Both the position numbers and the translations under genes were made by a program. 42,407 nucleotides of DNA from the NCBI GenBank assembly GCA_902630665.1, contig CACOVP010000007.1, forward strand, positions 1 to 42,407. The letters are read 5' to 3'. The notes beneath the pieces were generated by a model. That model worked only from the letters and a program-made list of their open reading frames with translations, did no database searches and was not told the origin of the DNA. Of the stretch, positions 15,661 to 25,762 are shown piece after piece. Positions within the stretch are counted from its first letter, which is position 1. Each line of letters opens with the position of its first letter. This DNA is from an uncultured Pelagibacteraceae bacterium (lineage in GTDB: Bacteria > Pseudomonadota > Alphaproteobacteria > Pelagibacterales > Pelagibacteraceae).

Positions 15661-16995
15661 ATGACAAAAGAAAAAAAGAACAAACCTTCTAAAGATCTTC
15701 CGCTAGGGTTTGTTGACAGGCAAGAAAAAGAATTACTAGTACGTGATTTTATAATTTCAAATATTAAGGAAGTTATGATTAAGTACGGTTTCCAATATCT
15801 TGAAACACCCAGTTTTGAGTATGCAGATAGTATTGGAAAATTCTTACCCGACAAAGATAGACCTGATGAAGGAGTGTTTTCATTTAAGGATGAAAATAAA
15901 TGGTTATCATTAAGATATGACCTAACAGCTCCTCTAGCTAGGTACGTTGCAAAAAACTATTTGGAAATTCCGAAACCATTTAAAAGATATCAATTAGGCA
16001 CTGTTTGGAGAAATGAAAAACCTGGTCCTGGCAGATTTAGAGAATTTTTACAATTTGATGCTGATTTTGTAGGAACAAAAAGTTCACAAGCAGATGCTGA
16101 GTTATGTATTATGATTTCAGAAATACTTGAAAAATGTGGTCTCACTAAGTCAGAATATATAATAAAAATTTCATCGCGTAAAATAACTGAAGAGTTATTC
16201 AAAAAAATAAATGTTAGCGATAATCAGCAAAAACTTACTGCTTTAAGAGCTCTTGATAAAATTGACAGGCTAGGTTGGGATGGAGTTAAAGAACTGCTAG
16301 CTGCTGGTAGAAAAGACAAATCCGGAGATTTCACAAAAGGTGCAAATTTAAAACCTGAAAATATCGAAGTAATAAAAGAAACTCTAAATAAAAAAACACC
16401 CGATACAGAAGATCTTGCTGAGATATTAAAAATTTTTGAAGATTATAATTTTATTAATTTTGAATTTGATCCATCAATTGTTAGAGGGTTAGAATATTAC
16501 ACCGGGGCAATATTTGAAGTGAATTTAAAATTTGATGTAAAAAATAACAAAGGACAGGTAATTCAATTTGGTTCCATAGGTGGTGGAGGGAGATATGATA
16601 ATTTAGTAAGTAATTTTGGCAACTTAGATGCACCCGCTACAGGTATATCAATAGGATTAGATCGATTGGTTTATGCACTGATGCAGAAAAAGGAATTTAA
16701 AGTAAAACAATCAAAACCTGTTGTAATCTGTGTTTTTGATAAAAATTCTATGAAAGAATACATAAACGTGCAAACGATATTAAGAAGAGCCGGTATCAGT
16801 ACAGAAATTTATCCTGGGGAAAGTAAGTTAAAAAAACAAATGGAATATGCGAATAAAATAAAATCTCCAGCTGTTATTTTATATGGAGAAGATGAGATAA
16901 AATTAGGTAAACCAACACTAAGAAATTTAAGCAACGGTAAAGAGCAATCAATCAAAATAAAAGAATTAGTTAATGAAATCAAAAAAATTATCTGA
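15661..16995 (+). CDS. hisS: histidyl-tRNA synthetase
   Basis: Class II synthetase of 444 residues that charges tRNA-His. LRYDLTAPLARYVA (84-97), motif 2 YQLGTVWRNEKPGPGRFREF (110-129), VRGLEYYTG and motif 3 (ATGISIGLDRL) are visible, with a C-terminal anticodon-binding domain (about 355-444). The LRYDLT form replaces the LRPEGT of canonical bacterial HisRS and resembles eukaryote-like/derived alphaproteobacterial enzymes, matching the aberrant tRNA-His next to it. The start is ATG 15661; a longer frame running back to 15595 would translate the tRNA and is rejected. No Shine-Dalgarno fits in the 4-base gap, so tRNA processing would leave a near-leaderless mRNA. It overlaps hisZ by 23 bases. 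Confidence 0.94.
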   Translation: MTKEKKNKPSKDLPLGFVDRQEKELLVRDFIISNIKEVMIKYGFQYLETPSFEYADSIGKFLPDKDRPDEGVFSFKDENKWLSLRYDLTAPLARYVAKNYLEIPKPFKRYQLGTVWRNEKPGPGRFREFLQFDADFVGTKSSQADAELCIMISEILEKCGLTKSEYIIKISSRKITEELFKKINVSDNQQKLTALRALDKIDRLGWDGVKELLAAGRKDKSGDFTKGANLKPENIEVIKETLNKKTPDTEDLAEILKIFEDYNFINFEFDPSIVRGLEYYTGAIFEVNLKFDVKNNKGQVIQFGSIGGGGRYDNLVSNFGNLDAPATGISIGLDRLVYALMQKKEFKVKQSKPVVICVFDKNSMKEYINVQTILRRAGISTEIYPGESKLKKQMEYANKIKSPAVILYGEDEIKLGKPTLRNLSNGKEQSIKIKELVNEIKKII

Positions 16996-18010
16996 AACTA
17001 TAATTAAAAATTTTAAAAGCAATGGTTTTGTTTTATCAGAACCTGATGTTCTTCTAGACTCAGATTATATTATTGAGAGATCAGGGGAAAAATTTAGAAG
17101 TTCAATGCTAACATTTGATAAAGAAGATGGAAAAACGATGTGCTTAAGACCCGATTTGACTGTAGCCTCATGTATAAGTTACTTACAAAAAAAATCTTCC
17201 TCAAAAATTTATTATTCTGGTCAAGCCTATAGGAGATCAGGTAATAAAGGCACGAATTTCATTAATGACCAGCTAGGGATTGAAATTCTAGGTTCAAAAA
17301 ATCAAATTCAAGATGATTTTAAAATTATAAGTACGATTCTAAGCTCAGCAAAAAAGATAAAGAAAAAAAATGTTTTAATTAAAGTTGGAGATATTGGATT
17401 ATTCAAAAGTTTAATTAATGCTCTGGATATGCCTGAAAGATGGAAGCTTAGACTTATAAGACATTTTTGGAGACCTAATTATTTTGAGGAGCTTTTAAAA
17501 AGACTAGAAAAAAATACTGATATTGATGCAGTTACTTTCGACACAGATAAAAAAAGATTTTATGAAATGAAAAAAAAAGATCAAGATAAAGTAGTTGCTG
17601 GAAGGACTATAGCGGAAATCTTAAAAAGATTTGACAAAAAGATTAAAGATCCAAGATCTTTTGTTGATGGAAAAAAAATTGTAAAAATTATTAAATCCTT
17701 TTTAAAAATAAACTGCAAACTCTCAGAACTGGATGAAAGATTGTTAGATTTTACTAAAAAAAATAATCTCAAAAAAAATATATTCAAAGACATTAAATCC
17801 ATTCTTTATTTGAAAAAACTTAGGCAAGATATTAGTTTCATCGCAAATTTTGGTAGAGATGTAGAATATTATACTGGAATTGTGTTTGAAGTATTCTCAG
17901 GAAAAAAGGAAATTGCTAGGGGAGGTCGTTATGACGACTTACTTAAAAGTCTGGGGGCTAAAAAAAATACCCCAGCTGTTGGTGCTGCAATTAATTTAAA
18001 AAATATATGA
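16973..18010 (+). CDS. hisZ: ATP phosphoribosyltransferase regulatory subunit
   Basis: A HisRS-like paralogue of 345 residues without the C-terminal anticodon-binding domain. LRPDLTVASCISYL, IYYSGQAYRRSG, the late VEYYTGIVFEVFSG and GGRYDDLLKSLG mark the synthetase-like fold. In organisms with a short HisG, HisZ forms the hetero-octamer that gives the first enzyme of histidine synthesis activity and feedback sensitivity to histidine. The adjacent short-form hisG supports this over a true second HisRS. Its ATG lies inside the hisS end (23-base overlap), and its stop overlaps the hisG ATG by 4 bases, so the three are translationally coupled. Confidence 0.9.
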   Translation: MKSKKLSETIIKNFKSNGFVLSEPDVLLDSDYIIERSGEKFRSSMLTFDKEDGKTMCLRPDLTVASCISYLQKKSSSKIYYSGQAYRRSGNKGTNFINDQLGIEILGSKNQIQDDFKIISTILSSAKKIKKKNVLIKVGDIGLFKSLINALDMPERWKLRLIRHFWRPNYFEELLKRLEKNTDIDAVTFDTDKKRFYEMKKKDQDKVVAGRTIAEILKRFDKKIKDPRSFVDGKKIVKIIKSFLKINCKLSELDERLLDFTKKNNLKKNIFKDIKSILYLKKLRQDISFIANFGRDVEYYTGIVFEVFSGKKEIARGGRYDDLLKSLGAKKNTPAVGAAINLKNI

Positions 18011-18684
18011 AAGATTTAATCACCATAGGTTTACCAAGTAAAGGACGATTAAAAGATAAAGCAATTTCATTTTTTAATGATAGAGGATTTAAGATTTTAC
18101 AAAGTGAAAAAGAAAGAAATTATTTTGGGACGATGGAAAATGAACCTAATATTAAGATCATTTTTCTCCATGCTAAAGAAATAATTCAAAGATTAGGAGA
18201 CGGAACTCTTGATATAGGTGTATCTGGGTTAGATCTTTTAAAAGAGTCTGATAAAAACTTACAGAATAAAATAAATATTCAAAAAAAACTTGGTTTCGGC
18301 AATGCTAACTTAGTTATAGCAGTGCCGGATGATTGGATAGATGTACAGACGATTGCCGATCTTGAGGAGGTATCTTTTGATATTAGATCTAAAAGAAATT
18401 CTAGATTGAGAGTGGCGACTAAATATCCAAATTTAACAAATAATTTTTTAATTTCTAAAGGGGTTACTCAGTATAAATTAATTCTCAGTCTTGGTGCTAC
18501 TGAAACTTATCCATTTATAGGTTCTTCCGAAATCATTACAGATATTTCATCAACGGGTAAAACTTTGGCTGATAATAATTTAAGAGTTCTTAAAGATGGT
18601 TTGATACTAAGCTCAAATGCATGTTTATTTATTGCAAAAAAAAAGGCTGCGAAGCTGCAGCCTTTTTTAAAATCTTTTGTGTAA
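18007..18684 (+). CDS. hisG: ATP phosphoribosyltransferase, short form
   Basis: First enzyme of histidine synthesis, joining ATP and PRPP. The 225-residue length identifies the short form, which lacks the C-terminal regulatory domain and needs HisZ. Visible elements are the N-terminal IGLPSKGRLKDKAISFF, DGTLDIGVSGLDLL and the PRPP-binding-like region GATETYPFIGSSEIITDISSTG. The last 15 codons contain a perfect 11-bp hairpin with T-runs on both strands (18640-18668), so the coding end doubles as a transcription terminator. Six bases separate its stop from that of convergent groEL. Confidence 0.92.
   Translation: MKDLITIGLPSKGRLKDKAISFFNDRGFKILQSEKERNYFGTMENEPNIKIIFLHAKEIIQRLGDGTLDIGVSGLDLLKESDKNLQNKINIQKKLGFGNANLVIAVPDDWIDVQTIADLEEVSFDIRSKRNSRLRVATKYPNLTNNFLISKGVTQYKLILSLGATETYPFIGSSEIITDISSTGKTLADNNLRVLKDGLILSSNACLFIAKKKAAKLQPFLKSFV
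18632..18668. terminator. bidirectional intrinsic terminator inside the end of hisG
   Basis: AAAAAGGCTGC (18640-18650), loop GAAGCT, and GCAGCCTTTTT (18657-18667) make an 11-bp stem with a GC core. On the plus strand it ends in T6 (18663-18668). On the minus strand the 3' arm GCAGCC is followed by nine Ts (complement of the A9 at 18636-18644). The minus-strand version is the stronger and would end the groES-groEL transcript about 20-50 bases after the groEL stop. On the plus strand it lies before the hisG stop codon. Confidence 0.75.
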
Positions 18685-18690
18685 GTGAAA

Positions 18691-20358
<1,668 letters not shown>

Positions 20359-20367
20359 CTATAATGT

Positions 20368-20664
20368 TTATTTTTTACTTTTTGAAATTCCCATTATGTC
20401 TGACTCTTTCATAATGCTGTATTCTTTACCGTCAATTTTAACTTCAGTTCCAGACCATTTTCCAAATAAAACTATATCTCCAACTTTAACGTCCATTGCA
20501 GAAACTTTTCCACTTTCATTTTTAGCTCCAGGACCCACAGCTACAACTTCACCTTCCTGTGGTTTTTCTTTAGCAGTGTCTGGTATGATAATTCCGCCAG
20601 CAGTTTTTTCCTCACTGTCTAGCACTTTAATAAGCACACGGTCGTGCAGAGGTCTAAATTTCAT
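20368..20664 (-). CDS. groS: co-chaperonin GroES (10 kDa)
   Basis: Heptameric lid of the GroEL cage, 98 residues. [13 protein letters not shown] at the N-terminus, the mobile loop [18 protein letters not shown] (about 17-34) with the IIIP hydrophobic anchor, and [24 protein letters not shown] are all typical. An AGGAG ribosome-binding site (plus-strand CTCCT, 20674-20678) stands 9 bases before the ATG. It is the first gene of the groES-groEL operon, behind a heat-shock-like promoter. I find no CIRCE inverted repeat, so HrcA control is unlikely from this sequence. Confidence 0.98.
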   Translation of the reverse strand: MKFRPLHDRVLIKVLDSEEKTAGGIIIPDTAKEKPQEGEVVAVGPGAKNESGKVSAMDVKVGDIVLFGKWSGTEVKIDGKEYSIMKESDIMGISKSKK

Positions 20665-20699
20665 ATGTATTTTCTCCTATAAATTTTTACGTAGTGTTG

Positions 20700-20727
20700 A
20701 TATGGTATGTTTTAACTATATTTCAAG
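20700..20727 (-). promoter_or_regulatory. sigma-32 (RpoH)-type promoter of groES-groEL
   Basis: On the minus strand CTTGAAA (20727-20721), a 13-base spacer and TACCATAT (20707-20700) match the RpoH consensus CTTGAAA-N11-16-CCCCATNT: all seven -35 positions, and the CCAT-T part of the -10. It lies about 36 bases before the groES ATG, leaving a leader with a good ribosome-binding site. Confidence 0.65.
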
Positions 20728-20756
20728 AGGCAAAAATCACTAAAAAAACCATTAAA

Positions 20757-20783
20757 TACTATATTTATGGGCATTAAAAGGAG
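20757..20783 (+). promoter_or_regulatory. TACTAT -10 box and AGGAG ribosome-binding site of the HAD gene
   Basis: TACTAT at 20757-20762 is a plausible -10. AGGAG at 20779-20783 lies 12 bases before a TTG codon at 20796. The Shine-Dalgarno sequence is what decides this TTG as the start, since the next in-frame ATG is past the catalytic DxWGV motif. Confidence 0.45.
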
Positions 20784-20795
20784 AGAATTAGTAAA

Positions 20796-21602
20796 TTGAA
20801 AGAACTTAAACACTTAGAAGATATATTCGAAAACTATGACACGTTTGTTATAGATTTATGGGGCGTTATGCACAACGGTGTAGTTCTTAATCCAAAAGCA
20901 ATAGACGCAGTAGAACATTTAAAAAAAAATCTAAAGAAAATTGTATTTTTATCTAATGCGCCAAGGCCGAGTTCTAAAGTTATTAATTTTTTAATTAAAA
21001 TGAAAATGGATAAAAAATTTCTTGAAAATGTGATGACTTCAGGCGAAGCAGCAATGCATGCAATAAATCAAAAAAAATTTGGAAAGACATTTTTCCATCT
21101 TGGTCCAGAGAGAGATATTTCAGTTTTTGAAAAAGTAAAAGACAACAGAACTGATCTTCTTAGTTGTGACTTCATTTTATGCACTGGGTTATTTGATGAT
21201 TATGATGATGATCTAGACTATTATAAAAAATTTTTATTGAAACATATCTCAAAAAAATTAATTTGTACTAATCCAGATTTAATAGTTCATAGAGGAAATA
21301 TGGAAGAATTATGTGCTGGTTCAGTAGCAAAAGTTTTTGAGGAACTTGGAGGTGAAGTCATCTATTTTGGCAAACCCCACAGAGAAATTTACAATATGTG
21401 TTTTGGTTCTAATGAAAAAGTTTTAGCCATTGGCGATAACCTAAGAACAGATATTAAGGGAGCTAACAATTTAAAAATTGATTGCATATTTATATCAGAT
21501 GGTGTTCATCGAAAAGAAATCAAAAGTTTTTCTGGGCTTAATGAACTTTTAGAAAAATATGAGGTAAAAGCAAATTTTTTTCAAAAAGAATTAAAGTGGT
21601 AA
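20796..21602 (+). CDS. HAD-superfamily class IIA hydrolase (TIGR01459-like)
   Basis: A 268-residue HAD phosphatase. The nucleophile motif is in VIDLWGVMHNG (Asp20, with Trp where most HADs have Tyr/Phe); motif II is IVFLSNAPRPS; the NagD-type class IIA cap occupies about residues 60-185; and the C-terminal IYFGKPHREIYN and LAIGDNLRTDIKGANN carry the motif III lysine and motif IV aspartates. Alphaproteobacterial members are annotated only as TIGR01459 hydrolases; substrates are probably small phosphomonoesters, but none is established. The start is TTG, chosen for the upstream AGGAG. Its stop lies 1 base before ribF, suggesting a possible link to flavin nucleotide turnover, which is speculation. 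Confidence 0.85.
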   Translation: MKELKHLEDIFENYDTFVIDLWGVMHNGVVLNPKAIDAVEHLKKNLKKIVFLSNAPRPSSKVINFLIKMKMDKKFLENVMTSGEAAMHAINQKKFGKTFFHLGPERDISVFEKVKDNRTDLLSCDFILCTGLFDDYDDDLDYYKKFLLKHISKKLICTNPDLIVHRGNMEELCAGSVAKVFEELGGEVIYFGKPHREIYNMCFGSNEKVLAIGDNLRTDIKGANNLKIDCIFISDGVHRKEIKSFSGLNELLEKYEVKANFFQKELKW

Positions 21603-21603
21603 A

Positions 21604-22512
21604 ATGAAAATTTACAAAAGTCCAAATATAAATCTAAAACATTGTAATGGTGTAATTGCAATTGGAAATTTTGATGGATTACATTTAGGCCATCAAAAAG
21701 TTATAAAAGAAGGAAAGCGAAAAGCTAAAAAAAATAAATTACCTTTTGGAGTTATGACTTTTGAGCCTGTGCCTGTAATGTTTTTTAATAAAAAAATTAA
21801 AAATCATAGAATTAATTCTTTAGAACAGAAAAAGACTCATCTAAAAAAACTTAAATTAGATTTCTTAATAATAATAAAATTTAATAAAAAGTTTTCATCT
21901 CAATCACCAGAACAGTTTATAAAAAAGATAATCTTTAAAAAAACAAAATGTAAATATTTATATGTCAGTAAAAATTTTAAATTTGGTTTTAAAAGGCAAG
22001 GTAATATTTCAACTCTTAAAAAATTTGAAAAAAAATATAACTTTAGAAATATTGTAACTAAACCATTTAAAAAAAATAACAAAACAATTTCATCTACTTT
22101 TATAAGAAAAAAACTAAGACTGGGTAAAATCGAGGAAGTAAATAGATTATTAGGTCGTAATTGGTGTGTTGTTGGCAAAGTAATAAAAGGACAGAGAAGA
22201 GGACGTAAAATTGGTTTCCCAACGTGTAATTTAAAATTAAATGATTACGTTGTTCCTAAGTGTGGAGTTTACGCTGTTAAAGTTAAAAGTGATAGTTTTT
22301 ACAAAAATGGTGTTGCGAATGTAGGTTATAGACCTACTTTTAATGGACAAAAATTATTATTAGAGACAAATATCTTTGGAATTAATAAAAATTTATATAA
22401 TAAGGTAATAGGTATAAATTTTAAAAAATTTATAAGACCAGAAAAAAAATTTAGGAATTTGAAATATTTAAAAAAACAAATCAAATTTGATATTAAACAA
22501 GCTAGTAAATAA
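21604..22512 (+). CDS. ribF: bifunctional riboflavin kinase/FAD synthetase
   Basis: Makes FMN from riboflavin and then FAD from FMN. The N-terminal adenylyltransferase domain has AIGNFDGLHLGHQKVI (residues 19-34) and STFIRKKLRLG; the C-terminal flavokinase domain has GRKIGFPTCNL, the GVYAVKV strand and GVANVGYRPTF. The 302-residue length is typical. The protein is very lysine-rich, as in low-GC streamlined genomes. Its stop overlaps the ileS ATG by one base, so the order ribF-ileS-lspA is a tight operon, a gene order also common in proteobacteria. Confidence 0.93.
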   Translation: MKIYKSPNINLKHCNGVIAIGNFDGLHLGHQKVIKEGKRKAKKNKLPFGVMTFEPVPVMFFNKKIKNHRINSLEQKKTHLKKLKLDFLIIIKFNKKFSSQSPEQFIKKIIFKKTKCKYLYVSKNFKFGFKRQGNISTLKKFEKKYNFRNIVTKPFKKNNKTISSTFIRKKLRLGKIEEVNRLLGRNWCVVGKVIKGQRRGRKIGFPTCNLKLNDYVVPKCGVYAVKVKSDSFYKNGVANVGYRPTFNGQKLLLETNIFGINKNLYNKVIGINFKKFIRPEKKFRNLKYLKKQIKFDIKQASK

Positions 22513-25241
22513 TGTCTAAAGATACTTTACAACTCCCTAAGACGGCTTTCTCGATGAAGGCTGGTTTGCCATTAAAAGAACCTGAAATTTTGAAGAAATG
22601 GGAAAAAAATAAAATTTTTGAAAAGCTAAGAAAAAAGTCCAAAGGAAAAGAAAAATTCATTCTTCATGATGGTCCACCTTATGCCAATGGTCATATACAT
22701 ATGGGTACCGCGTTGAATAAAATTTTAAAAGATATGATTACTCGCTTTCATCAAATGAATGGCAAAGACTCTATTTATGTTCCTGGTTGGGACTGCCATG
22801 GACTACCAATAGAATGGAAGATTGAAGAACAGTATAAAAAAAAGAAAAAAAATAAAGACGAGGTCCCGATTAAAGATTTTAGACAGGAATGCAGGGAATT
22901 CGCAAAAAGCTGGATTGATGTTCATATCAAAGAATTTAAACGACTGGGAGTAGTTGGAGACTTTGAAAATTATTATTCCACAATGAGTTACGAAGCAGAA
23001 GCTCAAATTGTAAGAGAGTTAGGTAAATTTCTTTTAGATGGAAGTTTATATCAAGGTTTTAAACCAGTTCTTTGGTCTACTGTTGAAAAAACTGCTTTAG
23101 CTGATGCTGAAGTAGAATATTTAGATCATACTTCTAATACAATCTACGTTGCATTTAAAGTCAAAGAGACTGATAAAGACTTTCTTAAGGATACAAGCAT
23201 AATAATTTGGACGACTACGCCATGGACTATACCAGCCAACAAAGCATTAGCTTTTAATAGTAATATTGAATACGCAATTCTAGAAATTGACAACCTTGAA
23301 TATTTTAAAGATAAGAGAATTGTTGTTGCAAAAAATTTAATTGAATCAATCACTAAAGAATGTGAGATCAAAAGCTTTAAAGAATTAAAGACTTTTAAGG
23401 GTTCAGAATTTATTGGAACAATATGCAGCCACCCATTAGTTAAAATGGATTTTGACTATAATGTTCCAATGTTAGATGCTCAATTTGTAAATTTGGAACA
23501 AGGAACAGGAATTGTTCATTGTGCTCCAAGCCACGGTCCAGATGATTTTAATTTATGTTTAAGAAACAATATACCTTCACTTTATACAGTTGATAACTCT
23601 GGTGTTTACACCAAAGAGGTACCTTATTTTAAAAATACACATGTATTTAAAGCTGACCCGATAGTCATAGAAAAATTAAAAGAGCAAAATAAATTGCTTA
23701 AATCTGATAAACTTAATCATAGTTACCCTCATTCTTGGAGATCTAAGGCTCCATTAATTTATAGAGCAACACCTCAATGGTTTATCTCTATGCAAAAAAA
23801 TAAATTAAGAGATAAAGCTGTTAAAGCTATAAATGAAACTGTTTTCTATCCAAATAAGGGAAAGGATAGACTTTTATCAATGATTGAGGGAAGACCAGAC
23901 TGGTGTGTCTCAAGACAAAGAGTCTGGGGAGTACCATTGCCAATTTTTATTAATAAAAAAACAAAAGAGCCATTAAGAGATCAAAAAATTATAGATAGAA
24001 TTGCATCAATTTACGAGAAACAAGGCTCTGATTGTTGGTTCACAGATGATGCAAAAACCTTTTTAGGGGAGGATTATGACGCAAAAGATTATGAAAAATT
24101 AAATGATATTGTTGAGGTTTGGTTCGATAGCGGCTCGACACATAGTTTTGTTTTAGAGAAAAGAAAAGATTTAAAATGGCCTGCAGATATGTATTTAGAG
24201 GGATCTGATCAGCATAGAGGATGGTTTCACTCATCTTTATTGGAGTCATGTGGAACTAGAGGTAAAGCACCATTTAAAAGTATTCTCTCACATGGTTTTG
24301 TCGTGGACGGTAAGGGTATGAAAATGTCTAAATCAATGGGAAATGTTATCTCTCCAGAGGATATTCTAAAAAATTATGGCGCAGATATACTCAGAGTTTG
24401 GGCTTCAGCTTCTGATTATGCTGAAGATTTAAGAATAGATAAAAATATTTTAATCCAACATGCAGAATCTTATAGGAAAATTAGAAATACCTTTAGATTT
24501 ATGCTTGGTAACTTAAAAGATAATTTTGAAAAACAAAACTTTGAAAAAACTAAGCTAAACGAATTCGATGAACTTGAACAATTTATTTTGCATAAGTTGT
24601 TTTCAATAAATAAATCTTTTAATGAAAATTTAAAAAATTATAATTTGCATAAATTGTATAAAGAGCTTTTAAATTTTTGCACACTCGATCTTTCTTCTTT
24701 TTATTTTGATATAAGAAAAGATGTTCTTTACTGTGATAGCTTAAATTCAAAAAAAAGAAAAAATTGTATAATCGTTCTTAATATAATTTTAGAGAGTTTA
24801 TTAAAATGGTTTGCTCCAATTTTAGTTTTCACCACCGAAGAAATTTACAGCTTAGTAAATAAAAATAATGATGAAAGTATACATGAAAATCATTTTGTAA
24901 GAATTCCAACAAGTTGGGAAAATAATAAGCTTAACGAAAAATGGTTGAAATTATTTAAAATTAAACAAGATGCAAATATTGCGATAGAGGAGAAGAGAGC
25001 TAACAAAGAAATCGGATCAAGCTTAGAGGCTGAAATTAAACTTATATTAAAAAAAGATCAGTTAGAACTTCTCGATAAATTAGATTTACCAGATTACTTT
25101 ATTGTTTCAAAAGCTGAAAAAGAATTGTCAAATAATGATGAAATCAAGATTGAGGTTAAAAAAGCTCAAGGGGTAAAATGTGAGAGATGCTGGAAAATTA
25201 TTGAAAAAAAATGTGAGAGATGTTCAAAAGTTATCCAGTAA
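22512..25241 (+). CDS. ileS: isoleucyl-tRNA synthetase
   Basis: Class Ia synthetase of 909 residues. The HIGH motif appears as HIHMG (61-65) after LHDGPPYANG, and KMSKS is at about 603-607 (GMKMSKSMGNV). The CP1 editing domain includes WTTTPWTIPAN and GTGIVHCAPSHGPDDF. The WCVSRQRVWGVPLP and GSDQHRGWFHSSLL segments are standard. The C-terminus ends in a shortened zinc-binding element, CERCWK followed by CERCSK, with only about 8 residues between the two CxxC pairs; E. coli has a longer spacer. It is bacterial-type IleRS in an operon with ribF and lspA. Confidence 0.96.
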   Translation: MSKDTLQLPKTAFSMKAGLPLKEPEILKKWEKNKIFEKLRKKSKGKEKFILHDGPPYANGHIHMGTALNKILKDMITRFHQMNGKDSIYVPGWDCHGLPIEWKIEEQYKKKKKNKDEVPIKDFRQECREFAKSWIDVHIKEFKRLGVVGDFENYYSTMSYEAEAQIVRELGKFLLDGSLYQGFKPVLWSTVEKTALADAEVEYLDHTSNTIYVAFKVKETDKDFLKDTSIIIWTTTPWTIPANKALAFNSNIEYAILEIDNLEYFKDKRIVVAKNLIESITKECEIKSFKELKTFKGSEFIGTICSHPLVKMDFDYNVPMLDAQFVNLEQGTGIVHCAPSHGPDDFNLCLRNNIPSLYTVDNSGVYTKEVPYFKNTHVFKADPIVIEKLKEQNKLLKSDKLNHSYPHSWRSKAPLIYRATPQWFISMQKNKLRDKAVKAINETVFYPNKGKDRLLSMIEGRPDWCVSRQRVWGVPLPIFINKKTKEPLRDQKIIDRIASIYEKQGSDCWFTDDAKTFLGEDYDAKDYEKLNDIVEVWFDSGSTHSFVLEKRKDLKWPADMYLEGSDQHRGWFHSSLLESCGTRGKAPFKSILSHGFVVDGKGMKMSKSMGNVISPEDILKNYGADILRVWASASDYAEDLRIDKNILIQHAESYRKIRNTFRFMLGNLKDNFEKQNFEKTKLNEFDELEQFILHKLFSINKSFNENLKNYNLHKLYKELLNFCTLDLSSFYFDIRKDVLYCDSLNSKKRKNCIIVLNIILESLLKWFAPILVFTTEEIYSLVNKNNDESIHENHFVRIPTSWENNKLNEKWLKLFKIKQDANIAIEEKRANKEIGSSLEAEIKLILKKDQLELLDKLDLPDYFIVSKAEKELSNNDEIKIEVKKAQGVKCERCWKIIEKKCERCSKVIQ

Positions 25242-25258
25242 AATAGAAAGAAAATATT

Positions 25259-25762
25259 TTGATTAATATTAAAGATATAAAAAATAAAATTTTTACTCGT
25301 GAAAATTCTTATTTTTTAATAATCGTATCTATTACATTTTTTCTAGATAGATATTCAAAAATTCTTGTTCTTCAAAAAATAAGTGAAAATAGTTTTTACG
25401 TAAATAATTACTTAAATCTTGATCTTTTGTGGAATACAGGTATAGGATTTGGATTGTTAAGTTCTAACTCTCCTTTTTTATATAATTCGATAACTGTAAT
25501 TATTGCATTAGTAATTATTTTTTTAATAATAATTTCTATTAAATCTAATAAATTTGACAAAATTACGTTTTCTTTAATAATTGGCGGAGCGATAGGAAAT
25601 TTTTATGACAGAGTAATCTTTAAAGCAGTTCCGGATTTTATTGATTTTCACTACAAAGATTTACACTGGTTTACATTTAATTTAGCAGATATATTTATTA
25701 CTTTCGGAATTTTAATATATTTATTGAAAGATGTTGTAAGATTAAAATATGAAAAAAATTAG
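25259..25762 (+). CDS. lspA: lipoprotein signal peptidase (signal peptidase II)
   Basis: Inner-membrane aspartyl protease that cleaves prolipoproteins. The 167-residue protein has four hydrophobic helices (near 17-38, 70-95, 103-120 and 137-157). The catalytic aspartates are Asp117 in GGAIGNFYDRV and Asp144 in FTFNLADIFI; NTGIGFG at 59-65 replaces the common NxGxAFG. The start is TTG at 25259, 17 bases after ileS; the next in-frame methionine would remove the membrane helices. The stop overlaps the next lipoprotein gene, a likely substrate, by 14 bases. Confidence 0.93.
   Translation: MINIKDIKNKIFTRENSYFLIIVSITFFLDRYSKILVLQKISENSFYVNNYLNLDLLWNTGIGFGLLSSNSPFLYNSITVIIALVIIFLIIISIKSNKFDKITFSLIIGGAIGNFYDRVIFKAVPDFIDFHYKDLHWFTFNLADIFITFGILIYLLKDVVRLKYEKN

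Noticed and set aside
15591-15854. Minus-strand 87-residue frame with RVDSNHRPLVP
   Set aside because: This peptide is the well-known false translation of the antisense of a tRNA; here it runs through tRNA-His and the start of hisS.
20665-20795. CIRCE/HrcA operator before groES
   Set aside because: No TTAGCACTC-N9-GAGTGCTAA or close match on either strand.
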